From Gorsachius magnificus (taxonomy: Eukaryota > Chordata > Aves > Pelecaniformes > Ardeidae), in contig CM067081.1 in NCBI GenBank assembly GCA_034008185.1, positions 23,558,806 through 23,622,805 of the forward strand: a DNA stretch of 64,000 bases. The letters are read 5' to 3'. Made by a program: the position numbers and the translations under genes. The notes under the pieces were generated by a model. That model did not search any database, was not told where the DNA came from, and saw nothing but the letters and a program-made list of their open reading frames with translations. Positions 37,997 through 49,786 of the stretch are shown piece by piece (position 1 is the first letter of the stretch; each line of letters starts with the position of its first letter).

Positions 37997-38147
37997 ACAC
38001 CAAATCCTTCTGCAAATGAGTTTATTCCTAAAGGAGGATCAACCTCCAGGCTGAGTAATGTATCCCAGTCAAGTATGTCTGCCTTCTCTCAAGCCTTGTT
38101 CTCTCACCCCTCCATGGGAAGTCCTGCCACTGCTGGGCTAGCACCAG
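37997..38147 (+). CDS. PAN3: PAN3 exon: PAM2 motif (PABP binding)
   Basis: A 151-nt exon: 50 codons plus one base of a Gly codon. It opens directly with TPNPSANEFIPKGGS, the PAM2 motif of PAN3 (NPxAxxFxP core), which docks on the MLLE domain of cytoplasmic poly(A)-binding protein and so brings the deadenylase to poly(A). A Ser-rich disordered stretch follows (RLSNVSQSSMSAFSQALF, then SHPSMGSPATAGLAP). The acceptor is AAACAG and the donor is CAG|GTAAGT. It can join either SQRRK (short form) or NNLQ (long form) in frame, so the residues just before PAM2 differ between isoforms. Confidence 0.96.
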
Positions 38148-39414
38148 GTAAGTTAAGAGTAATGATTTGCAGTACAGTTGCTTCTTTTAACTTCATGTCA
38201 GACATAACCCTGAATAGACAGTAATCAGGTTTATCTGGTATAAATGTAGCCATCTCCTGCTTTAGCTCTTAATTTTAAGACCGTCTTCAAGCTTATAAAA
38301 GTGCAGGAACTTGGGATTTATCTTCCAGTAGTGTGGAAATCACAGTGCAGAATGTGAATCTGTTCAGCCACAGCAGCACTGAAATTAACTCAGTGTAACT
38401 TTTATTCTGCTCTTTTTGGGGAAAAGGGGTGCTGAGCTGTCACATACTGTGCTTTATGTGGTCCTTGCTGGAGCAGTACCTGAAGATGATTTAAACTACC
38501 CCTAGTCTAGAAATGCACTGCAGTCTACAATGGCCATGTGCTCTGATTACCACACTTTGGTTTGCTCTTTAGGTTTGTTTCTAGGGTATGTAATCTAGAA
38601 GTAATTATTCTCAATGTTAATGAGTATATATGAGGACTTAAATCTTGATGAAAAACAAAAAGTAACGTAGAAGCTTATTTTAAAATAATTTGCCTTGCAA
38701 AGTAGTGCTAATTGTTATTGTACATCATATGTAATCTTACTTTTAAGACCCAATTTATGATAATTTCCCACGTTTAAAACTCTTAGTGAAATGTGTTCCA
38801 TGCAGTCATACAGTTCTGAGTGACAAGATTTTTTTTTTTACACTTAAAAAGTTCAAGATCTGATTTTAAAGATGCATCTCTTGGACTTCTGATCTTAAAA
38901 AAATAATTCTAATATTTTTTTAAATGAAATAGTTTTAAGATACAGCTATCAGCAGATCTGAATATTACACATCACAGATCCTTTAGCAAGTTTCGTATGT
39001 ACTTAAACCTTCAGCAATCTCTTGCAAAGAACAAGAAGCAGCATTAGGTAGCTGCCGAAACGCAGAGAGGCAAATGTTGTAAATGTTTGGGTTTTTAAAC
39101 CAGTATTGGCAATTACCATCTATTAAACTGAATTTCAGTCTTTCCTGATGCCAGGGGCTAAATCTCAGCATCAACGTGAAAGAAGCCAGCACTTAGCTTG
39201 TGTGTTATAACCATTGGAACAGGCTCGGGAAGTGATTGTTGCTTCTGCTGACCAAATGAACATGTTGCAGTACTGTGTCTGATTCATACTATATTGTACT
39301 GTACAGTCTTATTGGAAAACTGTTGTGTTTATATGCCTCTCAGCCTTGTCACCTGGATTGAAAAGTGTATAAAGGATTAAATAAAATACAGTAAAATGAT
39401 CTACTTTTGGAAAG

Positions 39415-39530
39415 TGTCCAGTGGGGTCTCAGAGGGATCCTTCACAGTCCAATTTCTTTACTATCTGTAAGTAATACTTGAAAGGATAAGTAACACTGTT
39501 GATGAAAGAAGTTCGTACAACAATTTGAGC
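39415..39530 (+). mobile_element. Probable ancient CR1-like RT remnant
   Basis: CCAGTGGGGTCTCAGAGGGA translates to SGVSEG, resembling the SGVPQGSVLGPLLF block of LINE reverse transcriptases. The following codons (QFLYYL, stop, VILERI) and GTTGATGAAAGAAG keep a weak match to the next block. It is highly decayed, and the edges are only a guess. Confidence 0.4.
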
Positions 39531-42500
39531 TCCTAGCAGATGCCAATGCTGAAAACTATCTCGGTTCAAATACTATTGTTTATGGATGAGAGGGATGGGG
39601 AAGTATTCACAGGAGCTAACTTTGGGCAAAGTTGGCTTGTTTCCTTGCTCTTCCTGTATAATTAAAGAGAGCATATAGTTCAGAGTTGGATCTGGATTAG
39701 GTGCTCTTAATTTCTCTAGAAGCTTCTTTCTCTACACTGAGCGCAGAATTCTCTGAACCTAAATGTCCTGTGTAAATAATACTCATAGACAGTTATTTTT
39801 ATTTAAATGGTTTAGTTGTCAATAGTATACAACCACAAAAACTTCTGTTACTTAAGGTGAGTTAGGAGGTGCTCTTTCTAAAAGATTAGTCTCTTAAATA
39901 AGAGAGCAGTGTGGGGAAACTTCACCATTTAGGTCATGCTGGATAACAGAATAAAAAAAGATTTAAATATGTTCTGAAATTGTCATTAAAAATATTGTTA
40001 GGATCTGTTAGCTTTCAATAAGTGAAAACAAATTCAAGTGAAACCCATGTAAAGAGTTTATAATAATTTTCCTTTAAATCAAGAAAAGTCTCCTTCCAAT
40101 TAAATGGTATATGTTTTCCAGTAGAATAACTTTCAGGAAGTGTGTAAGACTTAAGCATTTGCACGAGGTTAAGATTGCTTATAGTAGCTTATAGGGTGCT
40201 GGAGGGAATGAACCTTTCTTAAGAAATAAGGAATAATTTGTTGAAAGTTCTGTAGTTTAATTCACCCATAACAAAGTAGGTAAATGATGAGAACAATCCT
40301 TTGATTTCCTTCTTGAGGATGGAAAAAATTAAGTCCTTTCACATCTCTAATTTCGGAGATTTCCCTAAAGGTAGGTGTAAATCAAAACCACTTTTGACAT
40401 CTAGTATTTCTACGACAACTGTTCACAAAATCTATTGTCCCTGGAAAATATTTGTTCCACCAGTACAGCAGAAATACTGGGAAAAATGACAGCTGAAACC
40501 TAACTTACTTCAACAGATAACTTCTTGTATCCACACTTGACATATCCGTTAGGGTGTAGTGTGGAAGAAGGTTACTCCTACTCTCACGTGTATTTACTTA
40601 GATAAGTGCTTTCTAGCATAATCTCAACACAGAGTCAGTCTTCATCTTGGTAGCCTTTAACAATATGAAAACATAGTGAGATAAAGTGAAACTTACACAA
40701 ATAGCTGGAGAAAATTGTCCTGTTGAAGAGCTTTGAACAGATCTCCTTTACCCTCTCCAAACCTTCTTTCCTTAAGCTCCCCTGGATAATACCCTATTTT
40801 TGCTCCTTCCATTCCCTTGCTAGCAAACACATCCTGTTTATCATTTGTATGGGAAATTCAGTGAGTCATTGACAATCTTCAAGTAGTACTTCTAACAAGC
40901 TTAGCTTATCTAGTTCTGTGCAGTGGTTTCAGACTAGTAATGCCATTAAAATATGCAGCAAAACATATGAAAAATTAATTAATGTCATTGAAGTGATAAG
41001 ACATCATGGCTGTGTTAAACTGGAGAGAGAACAGATTTATAGCCCCCAGCAGAGAAAATCTTTGGCTGGCTTGGGTTTGCTTAAGCTAGGTTATAGCTAA
41101 AGAGCGATGCCTTTGTCATCAATGGAAATGACAGCAAATTTCTGTTGCTTCTATATTTAGTCCAAGATAGGCTCTGAACTTATGCAGAATGTAAGACATC
41201 CCGTTTGTGCTGCCAGGCTGAACCTGCGGGCTTAGGAGCCAGGAGCACGAAGGTGATGTACTTGTGTCCAGTTGACACATCTCCATTCATGACGGGCTAC
41301 GAGAGTGTAGTTCTCAGAGCTTGTGACCTCAGCTGGTAACAGACCACTTTCAGCTGAGGTGGTTTGAGTGGCCTAAGGCACTGAGAGCTTGTTCTGACCT
41401 CCCATATCAATGATGGTGCAGCCATTCTGCTGAGAAAGTTCCACAGTCATGCCAGAATAATACGAGAGGAAGAAGGCAAAGAGATCGTAAAATTAGTTTT
41501 ATCCCAAATAAAATTGAGGAGAAAGAACTTATGACTCTAATATTGTTTAGGGAATTAAACAGGTTTGATTAACTTGGAAATACTCAGCTATAATGCTAAT
41601 GACCTGATAGAGTGCTTATGATAAAACAAAATATACAGTGAATTTAAGGGTGCTGCCTGAAAGAAGTTATTGAAATAGTCTGGTTTTATTATTTACTTTG
41701 TTTAGTCATTCCTCAAAATGTACCTAGTAATCTAGAGTATTTCTAAAATACAAAACATTATAGCAATGAAATGGTAAATGCTTAATTTTTGACCTCTGAA
41801 AAAGTATGTGTAGAAATTTATTGGATTCCTCTGTTTTTTAAAAATTATTTTTGTAGGCCAGCTGATTTGTATATACATGAGCTTAATGAAATCCTGCTTC
41901 ATTGAGCTGTAAACTTCCACTGAATCCAAAAAACTGTAGACTCCGAGTCCTTAATGAAAGTTTATGCTTGATGCCCTTTCTTTGATCCTGTCGATCTGTA
42001 TGTATTCTCAGATTCAAAACACAACTTTGCTCTTAATTCAAATACATGGCATGCTACAAAGCTTTATTAGAAGTGTTAATCTCATAAAATATCTTTGAGC
42101 ACTGTCTCAAATGAATTTCAAAGTCTACCACTTCCTTTTCCTCAGTCATATGAAACTTCAAAAATAAAAAACAATGCAAGAAGTGAAAATATAGTAATAA
42201 AGAGGGATATGTAAATACGACCTCTTTTCTCTACCTAGAATGAGAATAGCAACAAGAGCTCCAGGTATGTGTAGGCAGCCTGTGCAGTCACTGTAAATAT
42301 TGTGAAAAGATCTTCAGATCTCTCATTTGGGCCATGACACCGTTTTTCAATGTAAATAATTGTGAAGTGAAAGAAGCCCTTCCTCCTTGCAGTTTACCTT
42401 TCAAGTTAGTATTTGACTTCTTCATGAAGGGTATTAAGATTCACTGAGACAAGGAATGGAGAGCCACCTTTACTAGTAGATAAATCTCAGGAAGGACAAT

Positions 42501-44847
42501 TTGAAGCAGGCTTTTTGGTGTTTGTCTTAGTGCATTTTAATATAGGGGAACACTAAACTGTCTCATAAAGAAAGCTTAAAAATGTTGTGGGTTTGGTTTT
42601 TTTTTGGTCAGGGTCACTGATATGATTAAATATATATAAATAAATCATAATTAGATTATTCAAACCCTGTTACTTTATTAGGCCATTAAGTAAGTGTTTA
42701 TATAAATTGTGCTATTTAAAACAGCATGTCTAATTCTGTGAGGGGTGGTTCCATATTCACCACATTGTTACGATTGTATGTTCAATACCATATTTTTCCT
42801 TCAGTATGAGTCAGTAGGAATATATGTTCACCTTTTAATACAGCCATTTTCCTTTATTTTCCTCTTAATTCTATTTTTTGGTAGTTAGATATTATTATTA
42901 GTAAGGTTTTAAGTGGTTGAAATACTAATGAAGTTGGTGAGATCTGCCTGAGTTTGTGCACCCAGTCATTTGCTTCTGTAAGGACTTAGCTATGCATCAG
43001 TTTCACTGTATTAAAAGCTTTTTTCCTTTTTATGTGATATTGGACTTCTAATAATTAACACTTAACTATTTAGACTCTGCAGAATTTAATGCAGGTATCT
43101 GATGAATCTATGACCTTGAATATTTGCTGCCTCAGCCTGTCAGTACCCACCGTGGCACTAGCAGCAAATGTCTTGTAACTTGGAGTATACTGTTCTAGTA
43201 CTATAAAACCAAACTGTAGTCAAGCTTCTTTCCTATCTTGAACTTACTATGTATATTGGCAAACGAAAAGCCTGTATGTTCTGTCCTCAGAACTGTCAAT
43301 GTCCTTCCAAAATCAGACCTAACTGAGGCTGGAAAGGCATTTGAAAGGATTTATGTAACTCTGTCTTCCTTTTCCTTCAATCTTGCGTTAATATCGCAAG
43401 CAAACACATTAAGGGTTTATATTTGTAACCGTTCTTCAGCAGGAATAGATTTTTTTTTTTTTTTTTTAAATTAAATCTTACAGTGGAAATTGAAAGTATA
43501 TCAGTAAGAATTGCTAGTGCTAGATTTTAATTTTTTTTTCTGGGGAACTTTCAGTAGAAGGTCGCAATATAATTTTAGTGAGGTTGCAAGTCATCACTTT
43601 CGTTTCGAAGATAAGATTTACAGTATACTGTTTCCTGTACATACAGTTTTTACTTTAAAGTGGAGAAGTCTTCAGTTAATTTTTCATTAGTATATATGAA
43701 GACTGTTAGTGTCTTTTTCCCTGGTTCCTACAGTTGAACGTTTTATTGGAGGAAAAAAAAGAAAAAAAAAGTTGTTTATTTCTATCTGGATAGAGATTAC
43801 ATGCTTGCAAGGACTTAAGTTAATGCTGTGTTTTATTGGAATGGAGTGAAAAAGACATGTCAATAACTTCCCCTAGATGAAGAGAATCCCTTGAACATCA
43901 TAGACACAAATTGTAGAGTTGCTTCAGTTTTATGGCCATTTTAGTTAGCCGTCCTTCAACTTTTAAGAGTAAAATATTATTTCCTTTGAAATTGCTCTTT
44001 TCCCACAGCAGGTTAAGAATGCATCCGTGTTTTAGTCTTTTTTTAAAAAAATGTAACCATCTTTACAGTAGCTATTGAAATATTTAAGTGTCAGTCACTC
44101 AAGGCAACTTTTAACTTAATGGAAACTTTCTTTTGTAGCATAAACCAGGGCTATAACAACGTGTTACATTTTAGTCATATATAGTTTGTAAACAGATTTT
44201 TAGGGGACTCCTGATGTTAGCATTCAGAAGTACTTTAAAAATTAAACATTCAGAAGTGCCTATTATAATTAACATTTTAAGTTAATACAATAATCAGCAA
44301 GCAATTATTCCACAGTATTGCTTATCCATAAGGTGTGTGTACACCCACACATACATGTATTAATAAAAAAAAAAGTTCTGGCCCAGAAAAGTCTAGACTT
44401 TGTATTTTTGTAATTTTCATATTCTTATATTTTATACTTTAATGTTTTATAAAAAGAATAAGTGTTTGAAGAGACCAAAATAATGAGTCAGGTGTAAGAT
44501 TTTCTTATGGTTTATATTTAAAAAATCTTGTTTATTTTTTTGGAACTATTCACTTTTCAAGAAAGAAAGACATAATTATGCTGAATTAATATGCATAGGT
44601 TTTGAGATGTCAAAAAAGCAAATGATTGGAGCTAAATGGCCAGTTACAAATATTCTGTTAATATCATTAGGATAATATAGCTTCAAGATAATTTTTCCCC
44701 AACTACTGATTAAACTGCTAACACTAAAATTATTTGCTTTGTGGTCTGTTCAAAAAAAGAAAAAAGTAAATGTAGGAGGGGTGCGACTACTGTAGAGACA
44801 AGACACGACTGTAAAAACACTCCTACACATTACTGATGATGCATATT

Positions 44848-44940
44848 GAGAACTCTGCTTACAACAACTCTTGACTGAAGTAACTAAACTAGCTTTTGGT
44901 AGCTAAAAAGTGTGTGCAAAAAAAAAAGTTGCTCTTATTT
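44848..44940 (+). repeat. Direct repeat copy 1 (unknown family)
   Basis: It starts GAGAACTCTGCTTACAAC and includes GAAGTAACTAAACTAGCTTT, then AAGTGTGTGC, an A run and GTTGCT. It is about 85% identical by eye to 45310-45395. The flanks of the two copies do not match, so only about 90 bp is shared. Confidence 0.7.
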
Positions 44941-45309
44941 TTGTTACTCAGATACTTGCTTAAATTACTTCCATTTATAAGCTCTGTTTACCAAGTAACT
45001 GAATTCTTAATTAGAGAAGAATTCTCAGCTGTCCATAGACCATTAAATATAACGGTTGTGTATCTTATATCCTTTCAAAAAAAGAATTTAATATGACTAA
45101 TAGAATTCTGACTGTTAAAAAAGAGAAATTGCATCCCAATCTGAACTGAGCAACAAGAAGTTTTGTAGATGCTCGCCTTTGTATTAATCTGAATACCCAG
45201 ATATCTAGGATCTTCCACTAGTAATACTAGGAGTTTTCTGAAGGGTAATCTCATCCTCACCCCAGAAGGTTTCTTTGACATCTAAACTTATTTATAAATA
45301 AGCCTATCT

Positions 45310-45395
45310 GAGAATTCTGCGTACAATGACTCTTGAAGTAACTAAACTAGTTTTTGGTAACTAGAAAGTGTGTATGCAAAAAAGTTGCTGTTACT
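45310..45395 (+). repeat. Direct repeat copy 2 (unknown family)
   Basis: It starts GAGAATTCTGCGTACAATG and includes GAAGTAACTAAACTAGTTTT, then AAGTGTGTATGC, an A run and GTTGCTGTTAC. It is the second copy of the unit at 44848, 462 bp downstream, with small indels. Confidence 0.7.
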
Positions 45396-46172
45396 TTTTC
45401 CCACTGATGCACTTTGTTTAGAAGCTGGGCTTCTCAAGTTGCAGTTGATTTGCCTGTCTAATGTGGAGGCTGAACACCAATCAGTAAGATAATTTTAAAT
45501 AGATTTGAAAATCTAAGCATGAATTCCTAACAAACTTCATATTCTGAGAAGTTACCGATCTTTACATATCAAATAGATCTTTTGGAGGATGACTTTTGAA
45601 TATAATAATTATAGGAAAACAGGTAATTTCTCCTCTGAAATTATTAAAAATAGCATATTGTGTATTGGTTATTTGTGTTTACTGGAGATCTAGCTCTAAT
45701 ATTCATAGCTGTGGAGTTGGTTGTAGTAAAAGGTACACACGTAATTGGGTGAAGTGAGCTACAGCTTGGCAAACTCCATTGACTGCTCATGTAACTTATG
45801 TAAACATTCACTTATCATATAGTCATTAATAATTTCTCTTTTTGCAGTTTAATAAACACTCTTCTAATCACAGCATTAATTTGATTCCTCTCTCCCTTTC
45901 TACTACTACTACATCTTTCATTCCAGTTCTTCATGTGTAGATTATAAATTTCCAAGCCCTTTCTCTCTGAACTAAGCAAAGATTTCTGGCGAAATGTATC
46001 TGTTCAGTCTTGCTCTTAGTGTTTTACCTCTTAACGCTTCATATAGATGTAGCAATCCTTAACTGTCTCACCTGCTCGGAATATTATTGGTACAGAAGGC
46101 TGGTTTTTTTCAAATTGCTAGGGTTTTTTTATGACAGATTTGATCAAGTATATCTCCTTGTCTTTCTTTAAG

Positions 46173-46420
46173 GAATGTCACTGTCAGCAGGATCTTCTCC
46201 TCTTCATTCCCCCAAAATAACTCCTCATACATCTCCTGCTCCTCGAAGAAGAAGTCATACTCCTAACCCAGCAAACTATATGGTGCCTACTAGTGCCTCT
46301 GCTTCTGTTGCTAATGCTGTCTCTCAGCCTCCATCTACTGGCCAGGTGATCCAGAAGGAAACAGTGGGTGGAACAACCTACTTTTACACTGATACAACTC
46401 CAGCGCCTCTCACAGGAATG
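46173..46420 (+). CDS. PAN3: PAN3 exon: Ser/Pro-rich linker
   Basis: A 248-nt exon. It completes a split Gly and adds 82 codons, starting MSLSAGSSPLHSPKITPH, then APRRRSHTPNPANYMVP, and ending YTDTTPAPLTGM. It ends on a codon boundary at donor ATG|GTATGT. The segment is disordered, rich in Ser-Pro and Thr-Pro pairs (possible proline-directed phosphorylation sites), with a basic RRRS patch. The VIQKETVGGTTYF stretch is well conserved with human. TPNPANYMVP resembles the PAM2 core two exons' worth of residues earlier but lacks its Phe and correct spacing. Confidence 0.96.
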
Positions 46421-47193
46421 GTATGTTTGCTTTTGATACAGAAGTGTATGGAGTTTCCAGATGCTGAATCGGTTGATACTACAGAGATATTCTTAACACT
46501 CCGAAAGCCTTATTCTAGATGAAGATTTTGCCTTTTAATTGTTGTAATTGTTCCCCAAAATCACTGAGATTTAAGGACCAGATAATTTTTTATGTATTTT
46601 CATTTACCTCTGTGTAGAGTTTGGGGTTTTTTATACAGCAATAGAAAGAAAGCATTGTATGTATAGCTCAGTGGATACATACATAATGAGGAAATATCAA
46701 AAATTCAGACTGTTTTTTTTTTCTGATAGGTTAAATAACTCTTATGTTCACAGTGGAGGGGAAAAGGCAGTTACAATAATGTTAAAATAACTATGTGCAT
46801 ACATACACTTCTTTACTTTGAGGGTAACAGAGCACTGAACCAGGCTGTCCAGGGGGGTTGTTGAGTCTCCTTCTTCGGAGATATTCAAAACCCGTCTGGA
46901 CGATGTCCTATGCAACCTGCTCTGGGTGACCCTGCTTTATCAGGGGGGTTGGACTGGATGATCTCCAGAGGTCTCTTCCAACCCGTGCCATTCTGTGATA
47001 TACACACCTCCTTGAAATCATCGGTAGTGAATGTCATGTAAGGAAATTGTAATGTATCTGACAGTATATTTGTAACATGTACTGTGCAAGAAGACTTCGT
47101 AGTTCAGTAGTTCAAACTAAAAGGGTGACAAAACTCTTTGCTTTCCCTACCCTTAAGGATTTTAAACGGCTTCTTAAAATGTTTTGTTTTCAG
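46421..47193 (+). other. PAN3: PAN3 intron with CR1 fragment
   Basis: A 773-nt intron. About a quarter of it is a CR1 3' fragment (46808-47000). The acceptor is GTTTTCAG, ending at 47193. Confidence 0.85.
46808..47000 (+). mobile_element. CR1 LINE fragment (3' end)
   Basis: It follows the CR1 3' consensus: CTTTACTTTGAGGGTAACAG (end of ORF2, decayed), GAGCACTGAACCAGGCTGTC, then GGGTTGGACTGGATGATCTC, CAACCCGTGCCATTCTGTGA. It is sense to PAN3, 5'-truncated and not coding. Confidence 0.88.
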
Positions 47194-47298
47194 GTATTTC
47201 CAAACTACCACATTTACCATCCAGCTGCTCCTCATGTTGCTTATATGCAGCCAAAAGCAAACGCACCTTCCTTCTTCATGGCAGATGAGCTTAGACAG
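47194..47298 (+). CDS. PAN3: PAN3 exon: conserved pre-kinase segment
   Basis: A 105-nt, phase-0 exon of 35 codons (VFPNYHIYHPAAPHVAYMQP, then ANAPSFFMADELRQ). The acceptor is TTTTCAG and the donor is CAG|GTAAGA. It is nearly identical to human PAN3, with changes only around YHPAAPH. The aromatic/Pro-rich stretch leads into the helical segment just before the pseudokinase. Confidence 0.96.
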
Positions 47299-47952
47299 GT
47301 AAGATGATAGAGATTTTCAAGGACAACCATGTATCTTAGGAAAAACTAGAAAATTGCTAATAGCAGAAGAGAAATAACCACTTAAAATCTGTGCAGTCAA
47401 TTTTTCCTGTGGAGAATTTAAAAATCAAGTCCTGGACTGGGTGGAGTACAACAGAGGGTGGGGGCAGGTTACAACATATGTGACTGCAATCTAATCTGCA
47501 TGCCATGATTTGCTATTCAGCTATGTATTCTTACTTCTCGTGTATTGTTTTGGTGTGCATGAGTTCATTTATGCAGCATTTCTTTAAGCTGTAATCCTAT
47601 CCAGTTTTAAAGTCTTTCACTGAAATGGAAGTATATGCAGGTGGTAGTTGATGAGCCCTTGTCTGAAGGCCAGCTGTGACTGTTAGTCATTTCAGCTTTA
47701 CTGTAGTAGGTGCTTCTGTCAATGCTAGCTCTACCTAGTATGTCTTCTGCAGCTCCTTCCTTCAAGAATTTACATATTTTGTCATTAACATTTTCAAGCT
47801 AGTAGTCTTCTCCCCCACCCTGTGATGGACACTTGTATCTACTCCCTATTTTAGTACAAGTAGCTGGTACTTCAAAGACAGTGTACTGTTAACTTATCAA
47901 AAATGATGAGCTGAATTATAATGTTCAAAGCTTGACTTAATTTGTTCTTCAG
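47299..47952 (+). other. PAN3: PAN3 intron
   Basis: A 654-nt intron of plain AT-rich sequence; nothing is recognised inside. The acceptor is TTGTTCTTCAG. Confidence 0.85.
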
Positions 47953-48010
47953 GAACTGATCAACAGACACTTAATAACTATGGCCCAGGTTGATCAGGCT
48001 GATATTCCTG
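47953..48010 (+). CDS. PAN3: PAN3 exon: short helical segment before the pseudokinase
   Basis: A 58-nt exon: 19 codons (ELINRHLITMAQVDQADIP) plus the first base of an Ala codon. The acceptor is TTCTTCAG and the donor is CTG|GTAAGT. The sequence fits an amphipathic helix and differs from human by two conservative changes (I to V and M to I). Confidence 0.95.
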
Positions 48011-49151
48011 GTAAGTAAGTGTTTCTTATAAACTAAATTCTGATCATATTGTTCTGAAACCATGAGTATTCAACAATATTAACAACATCTTGCAAAAAAC
48101 ATCACCTTTTTTTAATTTTTCATGAAGCCTTAATCATCAGCCTGGGCTGTGGATAACCAGATATGAAATATTTCAGAAATACAAAATTTGTTTCTTGCTT
48201 CTATTCTCTTTTTCTTCTGTAATTTTCTTCTGTTTTGAAACCCCTTAATGGTTGGGAATACTTAAAATTGCTGAGAAAAGAAAAATCATTAAAGGAAATA
48301 AAGCCTCGTGAAGAACAGTATCGTATTACTTTGTACATATTAGGTATTCCTTTAAAGGATGCATATATTTTCAAAAGCTGTATATAAACGAGCAAATTAC
48401 TTTGTTTTAAAGTGAATTGGCTGGTATATCAGGAAAGGCTTTGTACTAGTTGTCAGGCAAGAGAAGCATATACTGTTCATTGTAATTTGGATTTTGGAAA
48501 TTTACAATTGACTGTGTTTGACTTCATTTAAACAGATTGCTTTTCTGGTTGCAGTATCCTTACTTCTCAAATGTGTGTTTAATATGATAATGATACAGTA
48601 AAAAAAAATGCAGTTTATTTTACTAATCCAGATGAAGTACAAGTGTATCTCTTCTTGTAAGAGTAATCTCTTAATCTGATTTGTAAACCTTCAGCACCTC
48701 TCTCTGTTTTCTAAACCAGTATTTTAAAACACGCAAGATTCAGATTTGCTTTTTTGTGAGGAAAATGGGGTTCTTACAGTGGTATGAAATCTGTATGGAA
48801 ATTGGTGCTTATTTATGAATCTGTGCAGGAAAAAAAAACCCCTCCAAAGACAGGTCATTCAGAAGTGTGAATTTTTAAGGCAAATGGGAAAATGGCAGAT
48901 GGAACTGTGCATCTATTCTGTTGATTTTACTTGGCGTAACATTTTTTCTGAAGACAGTTATTTTAGCTCTGTGGAATCTCTTCCAGGAACCTATGTATTG
49001 ATATTAAAGCAAAAATAGTGAATCTTAACTTTACATGCACCTAAAAGATGGTGCAAAGGATTAATGACAGTCATTTTAATCTTTGCTACCCTAATAATTT
49101 TCTCAAAGTCAACTGACACCTAACATGTTTGTGTGTATAAACTGATTTTAG
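48011..49151 (+). other. PAN3: PAN3 intron
   Basis: A 1.14-kb AT-rich intron with no recognised repeat. The frame at 48815-49018 has no known motif. The acceptor is the short, weak ACTGATTTTAG. Confidence 0.8.
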
Positions 49152-49313
49152 CTGTTCCTGCAGAAGTGGACAGCTACCACAGTCTCTTTCCTTTGGAACC
49201 ACTGCCACCGCCCAATCGGATACAGAAAACAAGCAACTTTGGGTATATTACGTCATGCTATAAAGCTGTAAATAGTAAAGATGACCTGCCATATTGCCTT
49301 CGGAGGATACATG
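49152..49313 (+). CDS. PAN3: PAN3 exon: start of the pseudokinase N-lobe
   Basis: A 162-nt exon. It completes Ala and adds 53 codons plus one base of Gly: VPAEVDSYHSLFPLEPLPPP, NRIQKTSNFGYITSCYKAVN, SKDDLPYCLRRIHG. It opens the pseudokinase. The GYITSCYKAVNSKDDLPYCL stretch corresponds to the first beta strands of the N-lobe, and CLRRI occupies the place of the usual VAIK lysine strand, with Arg in place of Lys. It is almost identical to human. The donor is ATG|GTGAGA. Confidence 0.96.
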
Positions 49314-49473
49314 GTGAGAAAAATGGAGTTGTCTCAGTAGGACTAGCATTCCTAAGCATTCTAGTAATATTTTAATTCTGGTTGCTTTTCAGTAGTTTCA
49401 GAAAAAATGTTAAAGTAAAAAAATTCTCCCCCAGAACATTACTTTTTAAGCCATGGTTTCTGTTCTTTTCTAG

Positions 49474-49590
49474 GTTTTCGTCTTGTTAACACAAAGTGCA
49501 TGGTATTGGTTGACATGTGGAAAAAAATTCAGCACTCAAATATAGTAACCTTGCGTGAAGTGTTTACCACTAAAGCATTTGGAGAACATT
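49474..49590 (+). CDS. PAN3: PAN3 exon: pseudokinase N-lobe, alpha-C region
   Basis: A 117-nt exon. It completes Gly and adds 38 codons plus one base of Ser: FRLVNTKCMVLVDMWKKIQH, SNIVTLREVFTTKAFGEH. IQHSNIVTLREVF matches the kinase pattern after helix C (HPNIVxLxEVF), which shows the kinase ancestry. Human has AEP where this has GEH at the exon end. The acceptor is TTTTCTAG and the donor is ATT|GTAAGT. Confidence 0.96.
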
Positions 49591-49684
49591 GTAAGTTTTT
49601 TTGGTTTTTTTCCCAACTGATGCGTTGACACTTTTTAAAAAAATATGCTTGAGTTAGTAATTGTCACCTGTTTCTGTTTTTAAG

Positions 49685-49786
49685 CTCTTGTGTTTGCATA
49701 TGATTTTCATGCTGGAGGAGAGACTATGATGAGCAGGCACTTCAATGACCCTAGTGCTGATGCCTATTTCACAAAACGAAAATGGG
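49685..49786 (+). CDS. PAN3: PAN3 exon: pseudokinase hinge and nucleotide-contact loop
   Basis: A 102-nt exon. It completes Ser and adds 33 codons plus one base of Gly: LVFAYDFHAGGETMMSRHF, NDPSADAYFTKRKW. LVFAYDFHAGGET follows the hinge pattern (LVFEYxxGG). PAN3 structures show ATP bound in this pseudokinase, with this region contributing contacts. The intron before it is only 94 nt. The acceptor is TTTTTAAG and the donor is TGG|G-GTAAGG. Confidence 0.96.

Larger units (their letters stand above)
38148..46172 (+). other. PAN3: PAN3 intron
   Basis: An intron of about 8 kb. It contains a probable very old CR1 remnant (39415-39530), an 18-base T run (43450-43467) and a direct duplication (44848-44940 and 45310-45395). 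Nothing else is recognised. The acceptor TTTCTTTAAG ends at 46172. Confidence 0.75.

Noticed and set aside
46175..46522. 115-codon frame starting at ATG 46175 that runs past the PAN3 exon into the intron
   Set aside because: The first 82 codons are the PAN3 exon. The extension past the GTATGT donor at 46421 is intronic chance reading with no homology.
49133..49375. 80-codon frame with its own ATG around a pseudokinase exon
   Set aside because: It is the PAN3 exon 49152-49313 with intronic read-through at both ends; the ATG at 49133 is intronic.
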